A stretch of 64,000 nucleotides of DNA from assembly GCF_001039275.2 (NCBI RefSeq), contig NZ_CP030117.1:3162001-3226000 (forward strand), read 5' to 3'. A program made the translations under genes and the position numbers. The stretch is from Brevibacillus brevis. Its GTDB lineage: Bacteria > Bacillota > Bacilli > Brevibacillales > Brevibacillaceae. How positions within the stretch are numbered: the stretch's first letter is position 1; every line of letters starts with the position of its first letter. The notes beneath the pieces are model-generated. The model made no database searches and was not told the DNA's origin. It was given only the letters and a program-made list of their open reading frames with translations. Positions 28,801 through 35,692 of this stretch are shown here, piece after piece.

Positions 28801-30031
28801 ACAGGTTTTCACTTGGAAACTCAGCCGCTAGCAGGTCTTCCACCGCAACCACATCTGCATCTGTGTCGGTAATACGGTCTTGAAACGTACGCTGGACGAG
28901 TAGCAACTTCGCACTCGAATTGCGTAGCAAGTAACGAAGACGCTCCGCTGGATAGCCGGGGTCAACCGGGGTATAGGCGGCTCTGGCTTTCAGGACTCCA
29001 AGTAGGCCTGTAATGAATTCCAGGGAACGCTCGGCCATCACGACAACGACATCTCCCTCTCCGATTCCCCTGTGATGCAGGGCATGAGCGATGCGATTGG
29101 AAGAAGCATGCAGTTGACGGTAAGTGAGGCGCTGTTCACCAAACACGACAGCGATCTCCTCGGGACGCTGTTCAATCTGTTTCTCCAGCATGTGTGCAAT
29201 GCTTTGATCAAATGGATATTCGGTGGTAGTCTGATTCAAGCCATGGACCAGGTGCTCTCGTTCATCTGCTGACAGCATATCCATATCTGCGAGACATTGG
29301 TCGGCATCACGGACCAGTTCCTCCAGCAGATTGAAGTAATGGCAAAGCAATCTCTCCATTGTGCTTTTGAAAAAGAGGTTTGTATCATATTGAACTTTGA
29401 CAAAGATGCCCTCTTTTTCTGCTTCGATTTCTAATGAAAAGTCATACTTTTTCCATTCAATCTCTTCATTTTTTTTCTTTTTGAAGAGAACATCAAAGAG
29501 TGGATTTCTGCTCGGATCTTGGTCCAAATCGAGTGTTTTCACTAGTTCTTCGTATGAGAAACGTTTCGGAGCAAGAGCCTGCAAGCACACTTGCTCGATG
29601 ATGGCTACATACTCACGCCAAGTGATTTCCTGATCCACGTGGCCAGCGATTACAGAGGTGCAAGGTGCTTGGCCACCAGATTGTTGAAACGAATCAGACA
29701 TCCACCCTACGAAGATTTGGTCTTGGCCAGAATATTTGGAGAGCAGTAGTATGAAAGCAGCCAGAAGCATGATTTCCATGGATACGGCTTCTTTCTCTTC
29801 AATAAGCTCCAGCTTTCTCTTTAACTCGAGGCTTGTCTTTTGTGCGACATAACCTTTCTCCATGCTTTTAACGGCTGGGCGAACACAATCTAATGGCATG
29901 TTTAATGTTTGTTCACGGTTTGCCAATATGTGTCTCCAATAATCATCCACTTGCCAATCATACAGCCTCTGTTCGACGTCTCCAGGTAGTTGGCCGTTCC
30001 TATTGGCAGTTCCAGCAAGCTTCTGAATCAT
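19865..30031 (-). CDS. NRPS with three near-identical modules (C*-A-T-C-A-T-C-A-T*-C)
   Basis: About 3388 residues. The start at 30031 has AAAGGAG nine bases upstream; the frame opens at GTG 30088, overlapping the previous stop. Domains (approximate residues): C-lobe only of a condensation domain 30-260 without HHxxxDG; A1 290-775; T1 ~785-855; C2 870-1300; A2; T2; C3; A3 to ~2855; T3 ~2865-2935; final C4 ~2955-3380. C2, C3 (HHIIADG) and C4 (HHSITDG) have intact catalytic motifs. T1 and T2 carry LGGHSLK, but T3 reads LTDQTFK and lacks the phosphopantetheine Ser. All three A domains give the same specificity residues (D-L-K-N-F-G-T-D-I by my alignment to GrsA), which I cannot assign, so they should load the same amino acid. 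There is no epimerase or thioesterase. It is last in the operon. Confidence 0.9.
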   Translation of the reverse strand: MIQKLAGTANRNGQLPGDVEQRLYDWQVDDYWRHILANREQTLNMPLDCVRPAVKSMEKGYVAQKTSLELKRKLELIEEKEAVSMEIMLLAAFILLLSKYSGQDQIFVGWMSDSFQQSGGQAPCTSVIAGHVDQEITWREYVAIIEQVCLQALAPKRFSYEELVKTLDLDQDPSRNPLFDVLFKKKKNEEIEWKKYDFSLEIEAEKEGIFVKVQYDTNLFFKSTMERLLCHYFNLLEELVRDADQCLADMDMLSADEREHLVHGLNQTTTEYPFDQSIAHMLEKQIEQRPEEIAVVFGEQRLTYRQLHASSNRIAHALHHRGIGEGDVVVVMAERSLEFITGLLGVLKARAAYTPVDPGYPAERLRYLLRNSSAKLLLVQRTFQDRITDTDADVVAVEDLLAAEFPSENLLLPYDPEQLMYVLYTSGSTGNPKGAMIRSHAFVNLLHWYTQEFTFTENDRVLLIASASFDLAQKNLYAPLITGGRLILFEPGLYDYEQMSATIEREDITVINCTPSAFYPLLEENADDDYKKLKSLRWIFLGGEPIHMTKLGPWLRSENCQAEIVNTYGPTECTDIASYYRMRSEDWQGEAELPIGKPIDNVRLYVVDKEMKIVPEGMEGELCIGGVGVGLGYYNAPELTQERFVQSDELPERVVYRTGDVVKRLPDGNIAFIGRVDHQVKIRGFRIEIEEIEKKLLDHPHVKEAVITAVQDADGDTSLRAYVVPMVSLTIDQIRDYLQMELPAYMVPQFFILLESLPLTPNGKIDRKALPLPPEKMRPTEEPDLNDEIAQQLVALWQEVLGIRKIGIRDSFFRLGGHSLKAIALLSRIKKTFGVSIPIQTLFRSPTVQQLAEVIRRSPKTNVVSIPTAESQEYHRLSSEQERLYVLEQFEDVGTAYNVPWAAHVYGPLDADRCHEAFTSLSRRHESLRTCFEMIGDTVFQKVLKEVKGFFTYEEVIGGVPDQLIRQFVRPFDLSVGPLFRVKVIRLGANEHLFLLDMHHIIADGISIQILLKEFSALYEGKALNPLPMQYKDYANWQNKRRETLQEQEQYWLDLLQGELPVLNLPLDHPRPPLQSFEGDKVSARLDAPLVKKLRQVAEETGTTLYMVLLASYQVLLHKYTGQTDIIVGSPIGGRQQAEFENIVGMFVNTLALRNFPHPAKSFRAFLTEVRECCLKAYEHQEWPFEKLVEKLQFSRDLSRNPLFDTMFVLQNMKSYLPSMEGVKMVTHPINAHISQFDLMLEAIERGNDTIHLNLEFCVKLFAKNTMERLLRHYLNLLEQLVHNVDQRVEEMDMLSADERERLVYGLNQTTTEYPYELSIAHMLEKQVEQRPEEIAVVFGEQRLTYGQLHASSNRIAHALHHRGIGEGDVVVVMAERSLELITGLLGVLKAGAAYTPVDPGYPAERLRYLLRNSSAKLLLVQRTFRDRITDTDADVVAVEDLLAAELTSENLPLPYHPERLMYVLYTSGSTGNPKGAMIRSHAFVNLLHWYTQEFTFTENERVLLIASASFDLAQKNLYAPLITGGRLILFEPGLYDYEQMSSTIEREGITVINCTPSAFYPLLEENADDGYQKLKSLRWVFLGGEPIHMTHLGPWLRSPHCQAEIVNTYGPTECTDIASYYRMRNENWQGEVELPIGKPINNTRLYVVDKEMKIVPEGMEGELCIGGVGVGLGYYNAPELTEERFVQSNELPERVMYKTGDIVKRLPDGNIMFIGRVDHQVKIRGFRIEIEEIEKKLLDHHQVKEAVVTAVQDASGDTTLRAYVVPITNLTTDQICNYLQMELPAYMVPQLVMILEALPLTPNGKIDRKALPLPTQQIERTEENDPNGETEQRLATLWEDVLGISKVSLQDSFFRLGGHSLKAIALLSRIKKTFGVSIPIQTLFRSPTVQQLAEVIRQTPKTSIVSIPTAGGQEYHRLSSEQERLYVLEQFEDVGTAYNVPWAAHVYGPLDADRCHEAFTSLSRRHESLRTCFEMIGDTVFQKVLKEVKGFFTYEEVIGGVPDHLIRQFVRPFDLSVGPLFRVKVIRLGANEHLFLLDMHHIIADGISIQILLKEFSALYEGEVLESLPMQYKDYACWQNKRRETLQEQEQYWLDLLQGELPVLNLPLDHPRPPLQNFEGDKVSIHVDASLAKKLGQVAEETGSTLYMVLLAAYQVLLHKYTGQSDIIVGSPVGGRQQPEFENIVGMFVNTLALRNFPHPAKSFRAFLTEVRECCLKAYEHQEWPFDKLVEKLEFSRDLSRNPLFDTMFVLQNMESYLPSMEGVRMVTHPINAHVSQFDLMLEAIEREDGGIQLNLEYCVKLFAKNKMERLLHHYLNLLEQLVRNVDQLLEDMDMLSADERERLVYGLNQTTTEYPYELSIAYMLENQVEQRPEEIAVVFGEQRLTYRQLHASSNRIAHALHHRGIGEGDVVVVMAERSLELITGLLGVLKAGAAYTPVDPGYPAERLRYLLRNSSAKLLLVQRAFQDRIADTDADMVAMEDLLIAEFPSENMLLPYDPERLMYVLYTSGSTGNPKGAMIRSHAFVNLLHWYTREFRFTENERVLLIASASFDLAQKNLYAPLITGGRLILFEPGLYDYEQMSATIEREGITVINCTPSAFYPLLEENADDGYQKLKSLRWVFLGGEPIHMTKMGPWVRSENCQAEIVNTYGPTECTDIASYYRMRSEDWQGEVELPIGKPIDNVRLYVVDKEMKIVPEGMEGELCIGGVGVGLGYYNAPELTEERFVQSNELPERVVYKTGDIVKRIPDGNVVFIGRVDHQVKIRGFRIEIEEIEKKLVDHPLVKESVVTAVQDVDGDAILRAYVVPVSSLTTDQLYHYLQDELPGYMVPQYLILLESLPLTPNGKIDRKALPLWPDNMVLTEEDEPRGETEQQLAALWQETIGIRKVSVHDHFFQLTDQTFKALDVIDKINKAFGVKSNLNLMIRNPTIRELAKQIEICSVNPLPSLEVVAERPFYPASSAQKRLFMINKLLGSGTTYNVPVIRRMKGRLDIQRVGEAMKELAQRHESLRTSFQLDVETGALLQKVHSDVSFTSFVYELTEAEATEMIQDFVRPFRLDRSPLFRSALIKLIDKEECILIIDMHHSITDGMSIGIILKDLVALYEKRQLDTPKLQYKDYAVWENQLMNTREWQKQEKYWLEIFKEPVHPIQMPVSRQASLTADAKTRTIYFSLEDNTTVALQNLAQSTETTLFMVLMTTFTILLSKLSDQEDIVVGTPISGRHHDGLENIVGMFVNTLAIRNSVRRSLNFLEYLNQVKERLLEAYENQDYPFDHLVDKLNVPREISTNPLFNVVFQFAQKDEVEKIAGLEMLPVEYACAPSKFDIHFVVVQEDQRTLYLEMTYRDSYLPDESANEFIAQFIELVQQIVHDTSICLKKIMTSQRVQP
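21360..29359 (-). repeat. 3126-bp tandem repeats inside the NRPS gene
   Basis: The block from the end of one C domain through A, T and the next C recurs with a fixed period of 3126 bp (1042 codons): 26234-29359, 23108-26233, and partly 21360-23107 (A domain only). Long stretches are identical at the DNA level, for example around 23881 and 27007. This indicates recent duplication or gene conversion. Confidence 0.85.
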
Positions 30032-30084
30032 TGAGTTGCTCTCCTTTGACATCAGGATTAGAGGATCATCTTTTTTCCTTCGTA

Positions 30085-33000
30085 TCACCCTTTTTTGGGG
30101 GCAATCGATTCAAAGAATGAAGCCATCTCTTTAACGCCAGGATCTCTGAAAATGGAAAAATGATCCCCCTCCATTTCATGTAGATTGACTGGACTATAAA
30201 AAAATGCGTTCCATTGCTTTTCTTCTATCGAAGATTCTTTCGCTTTGATCAAATGAGCCTGTGCAAAAACTTTTCGCTGCGGATGATAGTGGACATAGGC
30301 ATTCTGGAAATCGATGAACAAATTTAAATAGCGGTAAAAGTCTACTTGACTACTCTGTGCATATGCTGGAATTACTTGCAGAATTTCTTTGGGCATCAGG
30401 ATTTCCAATGCTTCAAACGTAAGGTTGTGCGCTTCCATGTACTGAGCAGTCTTTTTATACAAACCATATAGCGTCGATTCATTCTCCATCTGAGAAATCA
30501 GTTCAGGAGCAGACAATACTTGTGTAATTTGCTGTCTGAATGAGTCTACAACCGATGCATCTGGAATTTGGAGATGCTGGTGCAGCAGCGGTGAGGAAGA
30601 ATCGATGAGAACAAGCATCTCCACCTCATCTCCTGCAGCTTCTAGTTGCCTCGTGATTTCAAATGCCAATAGGCCACCTAGACTCCAACCAGCTAAAAAG
30701 TAAGGGCCGTCGTTTTGGATTTTTTTCATTTTTTCCAGGTATTTCTTTGCTAGCACCTCGATGGTGACATCTTGGCTACTTTCGCCATTGCTCATTTCTG
30801 CTGGAATGCCATAGCAGGTGAATCTGTCACCAAGGTGGTTTACAAGGTCAAAATAAGCGTCGATACTACCGCTAATGTCGTGAATCAAAAAGAGATTGGG
30901 AGCCTCCGTCGATCGTTTGTTGATTAAAACGAGGCCATGATCGCCATTAGCCGAGGCAGGCAAAGATTCCAATTGAATGTAAGAAGCGATTTCTGCGATT
31001 GTTGGATGGGTGTAAACATGACTAACAGGAATGTCCACGTTCATCTCTTGGCGAATTTGGCTTGCAATCAAGATGATTTTCAGCGAATTAGCCCCAACTG
31101 AGAACAGATTTGTTCGAATGCCAAGCTGATCGATACGCAATACCTTTTGACATATGTTTGTCAGCTTTATTTCTACGTCGCTAGTGGGCAGCCCATCTGT
31201 TGCTTGATCCACTTCAACAACGGGGGCAGGCAACCGTTTTCTGTTTACTTTTCCACTGGAGTTTAGGGGAATCTCCTCTATCGCCATAATCGCATCCGGT
31301 ACCATGAAGCGTGGCAGTCGACTGGTTAGATAGCTCTTCAGCACTTCGGAGTCCAACATGTCAGAAGACACATAATAAAGGCACAGCAGCTTCTCTTCTG
31401 CTTGGCTTATCGATATCGCCGCAACGGCTGCCTCAATCTCTGGCAATTCGAGTAACACATTTTCAATTTCGCCCAATTCAATCCGCACGCCTCTGATTTT
31501 GACCTGCTCATCCTTTCGGCCCAAATACTCGATAGCTCCGTCCGGCATCCAGCGAACCAAATCTCCGCTTCGATACATTCTGTTACCTGGATACCACGGA
31601 TCGTTGATAAATTTTTGCGCAGTGATCTCAGGTTGATTCAAATAACCTCTTCCCACTCCAACCCCTGAAATCATCAGCTCACCTGGAATGCCCATCGGCT
31701 GGAGGGTGTCTTCCTTGTCCACAATATACAGACGGATATTGTCAATGGGTTTTCCGATCGGAATGATCGTTCGCGGTGGTTGTGTCCCATAGCCTTCGGA
31801 ACAATCAAACCAAGAGACTTCAACGGTGGTTTCTGTCGGACCGTATAGATTGATGAGCCTTGTTCCGCTCCGCTCATGAATGATTCGATTAAATGTGTTG
31901 ACTGCACTTGGGAGTAGGGCTTCTCCGCTCGCAAACATGAATCGAAGACTGGACAGTCGCTCTGACTCCCGCTCCATGCGAGGCTCTACGTAGGAAAGAA
32001 AGCTGCTCAACATAGACGGAACAAAGTGCAACAGCGTGATTCGCTCACGAGCAATCGTTGCGAGAATGGCTTCGGGATCTTTCTCCTTGCCCGGCTCCAG
32101 AAAGCAAACACTCGCCCCTTGAAAATACCATCCAAAGAGTTCCCATACGGAAACATCGAAGGTAAAAGGTGTCTTCTGCAAAAAGCAGTCATCTTCTGTA
32201 ATGAGAAACTGCTTATGCATCCAGTCTAGTCTGTTAATTACTGAGCGGTGCTCAATCATGACTCCTTTTGGATTGCCGGTGGAACCAGATGTATACATAA
32301 TATAAGCTAGATCAGTTGGACTGCTTCTCGGTACAAGATTGGAATCATCACCTACATACAATGCAGGGTTCTGAACATTTACGTACATCTTCTCTTTTGG
32401 GTAGCTGCTTTCCAAAGTGTCTTGATTGACAAGCACAACCTTGGCCTGGCTGTCCTCTAGCATAAACTGCACGCGATCATGCGGATAGTCCGGGCTAATC
32501 GGCAGGTACGCACCACCTGCTTTCAAAATCCCCAGAAGAGCTACCATCATGTCAACAGACCTCTCCAGCATTACGCCTACCGTTACACCGGGGCCAACGC
32601 CCCTTTCCACAAGCACTCTCGCTAGTTGGTTGGTTTTCCTGTTCAGTTCCCGATACGTAAGCGATTCATCGGCACAAACAACCGCAATATTGTCTGCGTA
32701 TGTTTGGACCTTATGTTCGAAGATCGCTTGCAGTGTTTGTTCGGTGGAAAAATCGGAAATCTTCCTGTTGAAGTGATGCAAAATTTTGTCTTTCTCGTCC
32801 TCTGTCAACAGGCTAAACTCCCCTATTCTGCGTTCAGGTTCCGACAGGATTGCTTGAAGCAGACCGATGAAGTGTTCGCCCATTCGCTGCATTGTGCTTG
32901 GATCAAACAATTCCATGTTGTATTCCATGTTTAAGCAGATTCTTCCGGAATCGAGAAAGTAAACTCCGCAGGCAATATCTTGCCTGTTTCCACTCTGCAA

Positions 33001-34380
33001 CGTATCTCCCTCCCCTCCAATGATGGATTCCGTGACCGAGTCCATTTCGGTATGGATGTTCATCGAGACACGGTACAAGGGATGATCCGTCTTGGAGAGA
33101 AGATGCTGTCGGCAAATGATTTCTTCCATTTCATCGATGTCGCATTCCTGATGTTCAAGGGCGCTGATCCAGATTTTCTTCACCTGCTGTAAATATTCAG
33201 GCAGTGTTTGTTCCGACGTAATTTGGAAGCGAATCGGAACAGTTCGAATAAACACACCGATACTGTTCTCGAGTCCGCTGTATCTGCGCGACGATAGAAT
33301 GCCCATGGTGATGTCACTTTGAGCGGTGTATTTGGAAAGAAGGAGCCCATAGATTGCTGTCAACAAAATACTTGGCGTGACTTGATACTGTTTGGCGACG
33401 TTCTGAATAGCCTTTGCAGTCGATTCATCTAGGAAGAAGTTTTTGTTTCCATAGGTAGCTATCAGACCATTGCTACGGGGACGGTCTAGCGGGAGATTCA
33501 AAACTGGCAGATCGTCGGCAAACATATCCAGCCAGAAAGCTTTCTTTTCTTCGTAGGCTTCCGTGTGCTCGAGTTCGGTTTGCCATACGCAGTAATCGGC
33601 ATATTGCAGATGGAGCTGAGGCAACAACCTTCCTTGGCTGATGCAATCCAACTCGTGATACACCAGTTTCAGGGAAAACGCATCAAAAATAATATGATGA
33701 AAATGAAGAATCAATAAACTCCCTTCTCCGGGCAGACGAACAAGACCAACGCGAAAGAGTGGAAGCTGGTCAAGTGTGTAAGGCTGATTGATTTCTGCCA
33801 CGCACTTTTGAATAAACTCCTCCTGCAACTCTTTTTCCCCAGGAGCCTCCCAGTAGAAAAGGCGAAACGTATCCGATTCTGATTCATCGTGAACAAACTG
33901 AACGATGGCATCATCCTTGATCCCAACCGTGGTGCGCAGCAATTTATGCCGTTTGATTATGTATTGAAAAGCCCTCTCAAGCACATAAGGATCAATTTCA
34001 TACGCTACTTTTCGAAAATCGAGAACGGCATTCTCAAGTCCGTCGAAGTAAGCTAAGTACATCTTTTTTTGTATCCAGGAAACAGGGTAATAGGGTCTGT
34101 CCGGGGCAGGTTTTATTAAGGCAAACTTGTTTTCCTGTGAGGTGCGGATATATTCAGCCAGCTCCTTGATCGTAAGGTAGCTAAAGATATTTTCCAAAGA
34201 GATTTCGATATCAAATTCGACACCAATTCGGACCTCAAGCTCCAACGCTTTTAGTGAGTGTCCACCCACTTCGAAAAAATTGTCCTGAATGCCTACGTTA
34301 TTTAGTTGGAGAACATCTATCCAAATCGCTTTTAGTTTTTCTTCGACATCGTCAAGCTTTGTCTGGGTGGTTCCGTTCAT
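30085..34380 (-). CDS. NRPS T-C-A(Ser)-T-TE, terminal module
   Basis: About 1431 residues. Order: T1 with VGGHSLK (Ser ~42), C ~70-510 with HHIIFDA (last Gly of HHxxxDG is Ala), A ~535-1040, T2 with VGANSLK ~1055-1125, thioesterase ~1140-1430 with GWSLGG and a late His (GDHFSIF). My alignment of the A domain gives D-V-W-H-F-S-L-V-E, close to published serine codes (DVWHLSLID type), so serine is predicted. The TE should release or cyclise the chain. The protein begins with a T domain, so it completes a module whose C domain would be on another polypeptide. ATG 34380 is 11 bases after GGAGG; ATG 34389 is in frame but too close. Confidence 0.88.
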   Translation of the reverse strand: MNGTTQTKLDDVEEKLKAIWIDVLQLNNVGIQDNFFEVGGHSLKALELEVRIGVEFDIEISLENIFSYLTIKELAEYIRTSQENKFALIKPAPDRPYYPVSWIQKKMYLAYFDGLENAVLDFRKVAYEIDPYVLERAFQYIIKRHKLLRTTVGIKDDAIVQFVHDESESDTFRLFYWEAPGEKELQEEFIQKCVAEINQPYTLDQLPLFRVGLVRLPGEGSLLILHFHHIIFDAFSLKLVYHELDCISQGRLLPQLHLQYADYCVWQTELEHTEAYEEKKAFWLDMFADDLPVLNLPLDRPRSNGLIATYGNKNFFLDESTAKAIQNVAKQYQVTPSILLTAIYGLLLSKYTAQSDITMGILSSRRYSGLENSIGVFIRTVPIRFQITSEQTLPEYLQQVKKIWISALEHQECDIDEMEEIICRQHLLSKTDHPLYRVSMNIHTEMDSVTESIIGGEGDTLQSGNRQDIACGVYFLDSGRICLNMEYNMELFDPSTMQRMGEHFIGLLQAILSEPERRIGEFSLLTEDEKDKILHHFNRKISDFSTEQTLQAIFEHKVQTYADNIAVVCADESLTYRELNRKTNQLARVLVERGVGPGVTVGVMLERSVDMMVALLGILKAGGAYLPISPDYPHDRVQFMLEDSQAKVVLVNQDTLESSYPKEKMYVNVQNPALYVGDDSNLVPRSSPTDLAYIMYTSGSTGNPKGVMIEHRSVINRLDWMHKQFLITEDDCFLQKTPFTFDVSVWELFGWYFQGASVCFLEPGKEKDPEAILATIARERITLLHFVPSMLSSFLSYVEPRMERESERLSSLRFMFASGEALLPSAVNTFNRIIHERSGTRLINLYGPTETTVEVSWFDCSEGYGTQPPRTIIPIGKPIDNIRLYIVDKEDTLQPMGIPGELMISGVGVGRGYLNQPEITAQKFINDPWYPGNRMYRSGDLVRWMPDGAIEYLGRKDEQVKIRGVRIELGEIENVLLELPEIEAAVAAISISQAEEKLLCLYYVSSDMLDSEVLKSYLTSRLPRFMVPDAIMAIEEIPLNSSGKVNRKRLPAPVVEVDQATDGLPTSDVEIKLTNICQKVLRIDQLGIRTNLFSVGANSLKIILIASQIRQEMNVDIPVSHVYTHPTIAEIASYIQLESLPASANGDHGLVLINKRSTEAPNLFLIHDISGSIDAYFDLVNHLGDRFTCYGIPAEMSNGESSQDVTIEVLAKKYLEKMKKIQNDGPYFLAGWSLGGLLAFEITRQLEAAGDEVEMLVLIDSSSPLLHQHLQIPDASVVDSFRQQITQVLSAPELISQMENESTLYGLYKKTAQYMEAHNLTFEALEILMPKEILQVIPAYAQSSQVDFYRYLNLFIDFQNAYVHYHPQRKVFAQAHLIKAKESSIEEKQWNAFFYSPVNLHEMEGDHFSIFRDPGVKEMASFFESIAPKKG

Positions 34381-34418
34381 CGTCCGCATTTCCTCCTTTT
34401 GGAGCTGGATAAAGAAGG

Positions 34419-34452
34419 AACGGGTCCGGAGTCATTAGCTCCGGCACCCGTT
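34419..34452. promoter_or_regulatory. Intercistronic GC-rich hairpin
   Basis: AACGGGTCCGGAG (34419-34431) pairs with 34439-34452 (one bulged base) around a 7-base loop, in the 127-bp gap between the aminotransferase and the T-C-A-T-TE gene. On the minus strand only a mixed pyrimidine run follows, so it may be an attenuator, an RNA processing site, or a weak terminator that LoaP overrides. Confidence 0.5.
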
Positions 34453-34507
34453 CTCCCAACACATCAGCTATCGTCAATCCATCAGGCACAGCATGCAAAT
34501 GCAACTG

Positions 34508-35692
34508 CTATGATATCTTTGCTTCTGCGCCGGCTTGCAGTTCCTTAACAGTTTGGGCGATACCTTTTACTGCTTCTGCATCACCCAACAGTGCGCGATG
34601 ATGAATCCAGATCACTTCTTCCGCTACTTTTTTAGAAACAGGGCAGTTCAACTGATTAGGGAAAGTATAGGTATCCCCCAGACTGGCGACGAATTCTTTG
34701 AAGATTGGCGTATCGTGAATCTGTGTATATGCAATAAAGGCTGGAATGCCTTGCTCGTTCAGCATTTCAACAAACCGCTCTCTCTGGATCCCGCCGAATT
34801 TTAGAGGATTGTAGTAGAACATGTACATGTAGTGGGTATGGATCGTGCACTCTTCTTGACGGCTTTGCGGAATGATTCCTTCGATCTTTTTCATTTCCTC
34901 ATCAAGAATGTGAGCATTGCGCTCGCGAAGCTCGTTTTGTTCAGTGAGACGGGAGGTTTGCGGCAACAAGACAGCTGCTTGGAACTCTGAAAGCCGATAA
35001 TTGGAGCCTTCGACAAGGTGTTGATATTTCTTATCTCCAAAAGGTCGGCCGACATTGTGATATAGAAAAGCCTGTTCATACAGATCCTGTGATTTGGTGG
35101 TCAGCGCGCCGCCTTCCCCTGCCGTCATCAATTTAAACTGCTGGAAACTGAAAACCCCAGCATCTCCTATGCTACCTGCTCGTTTCCCCTTCCATTCTCC
35201 ACCGTGTGCATGGCAAGCGTCTTCGATAATAAACAGGTGAAACTCATCAGCAATCTGCTGGAGTAGGTCCATATCGCACATATGTCCTGCCATATGCACC
35301 GGAATCATCCCTACTGTACGACTAGTCACAGCTTCCCGAACTTTTACGGGATCGAGGCAGAAAGTACCGGGATCGACGTCCACAGGGACAGGAATCGCCC
35401 CAAGGCTCATTACAGGCAATGCGGTCGAGATAAAGGTAAAGGCGGGAACAATCACTTCATCCCCCGGTTTTACTCCCAAGCTCGACATAACCAGCTGAAT
35501 CGCGTGTGTACCGTTTGTAACGGCCAAAGCATGCTTCGTTTGATGCATCTCGGCGAACACTCGTTCAAATTCTTTTACTTTAGTGCCAGACATGCGCCAC
35601 CACTGATGACTGCGTAAGGCTTCCAACAATTCTTTTTCTTCGCTTTCATTCGCCATCGGCCAGCTTGGGAATCTTTCTGTCAGGTTACTCAT
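34508..35692 (-). CDS. DegT/DnrJ/EryC1 aminotransferase, AHBA-synthase/RifK-like
   Basis: A 394-residue PLP enzyme. It resembles RifK more than generic sugar aminotransferases: SHQWWRMSG, HALAVTNGTHAIQLV, VIVPAFTFIS, VPVDVDPGTFCLDP and MIPVHMAGHMCDMD. The PLP-lysine segment is FSFQQFKLMTAGEGGAL, then GSNYRLSEFQAAVL. RifK makes 3-amino-5-hydroxybenzoate and, with RifL, transaminates a 3-keto sugar nucleotide to UDP-kanosamine. The ATG at 35692 overlaps the kinase stop (ATGA), so translation is coupled. With no other AHBA genes in view I favour the aminosugar role. Confidence 0.85.
   Translation of the reverse strand: MSNLTERFPSWPMANESEEKELLEALRSHQWWRMSGTKVKEFERVFAEMHQTKHALAVTNGTHAIQLVMSSLGVKPGDEVIVPAFTFISTALPVMSLGAIPVPVDVDPGTFCLDPVKVREAVTSRTVGMIPVHMAGHMCDMDLLQQIADEFHLFIIEDACHAHGGEWKGKRAGSIGDAGVFSFQQFKLMTAGEGGALTTKSQDLYEQAFLYHNVGRPFGDKKYQHLVEGSNYRLSEFQAAVLLPQTSRLTEQNELRERNAHILDEEMKKIEGIIPQSRQEECTIHTHYMYMFYYNPLKFGGIQRERFVEMLNEQGIPAFIAYTQIHDTPIFKEFVASLGDTYTFPNQLNCPVSKKVAEEVIWIHHRALLGDAEAVKGIAQTVKELQAGAEAKIS

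Noticed and set aside
30032..30088. Start of the tri-modular NRPS at GTG 30088 (GTGA overlap with the previous stop)
   Set aside because: ATG 30031 has a much better AAAGGAG site at normal spacing, and the intervening residues are charged and not domain-like.
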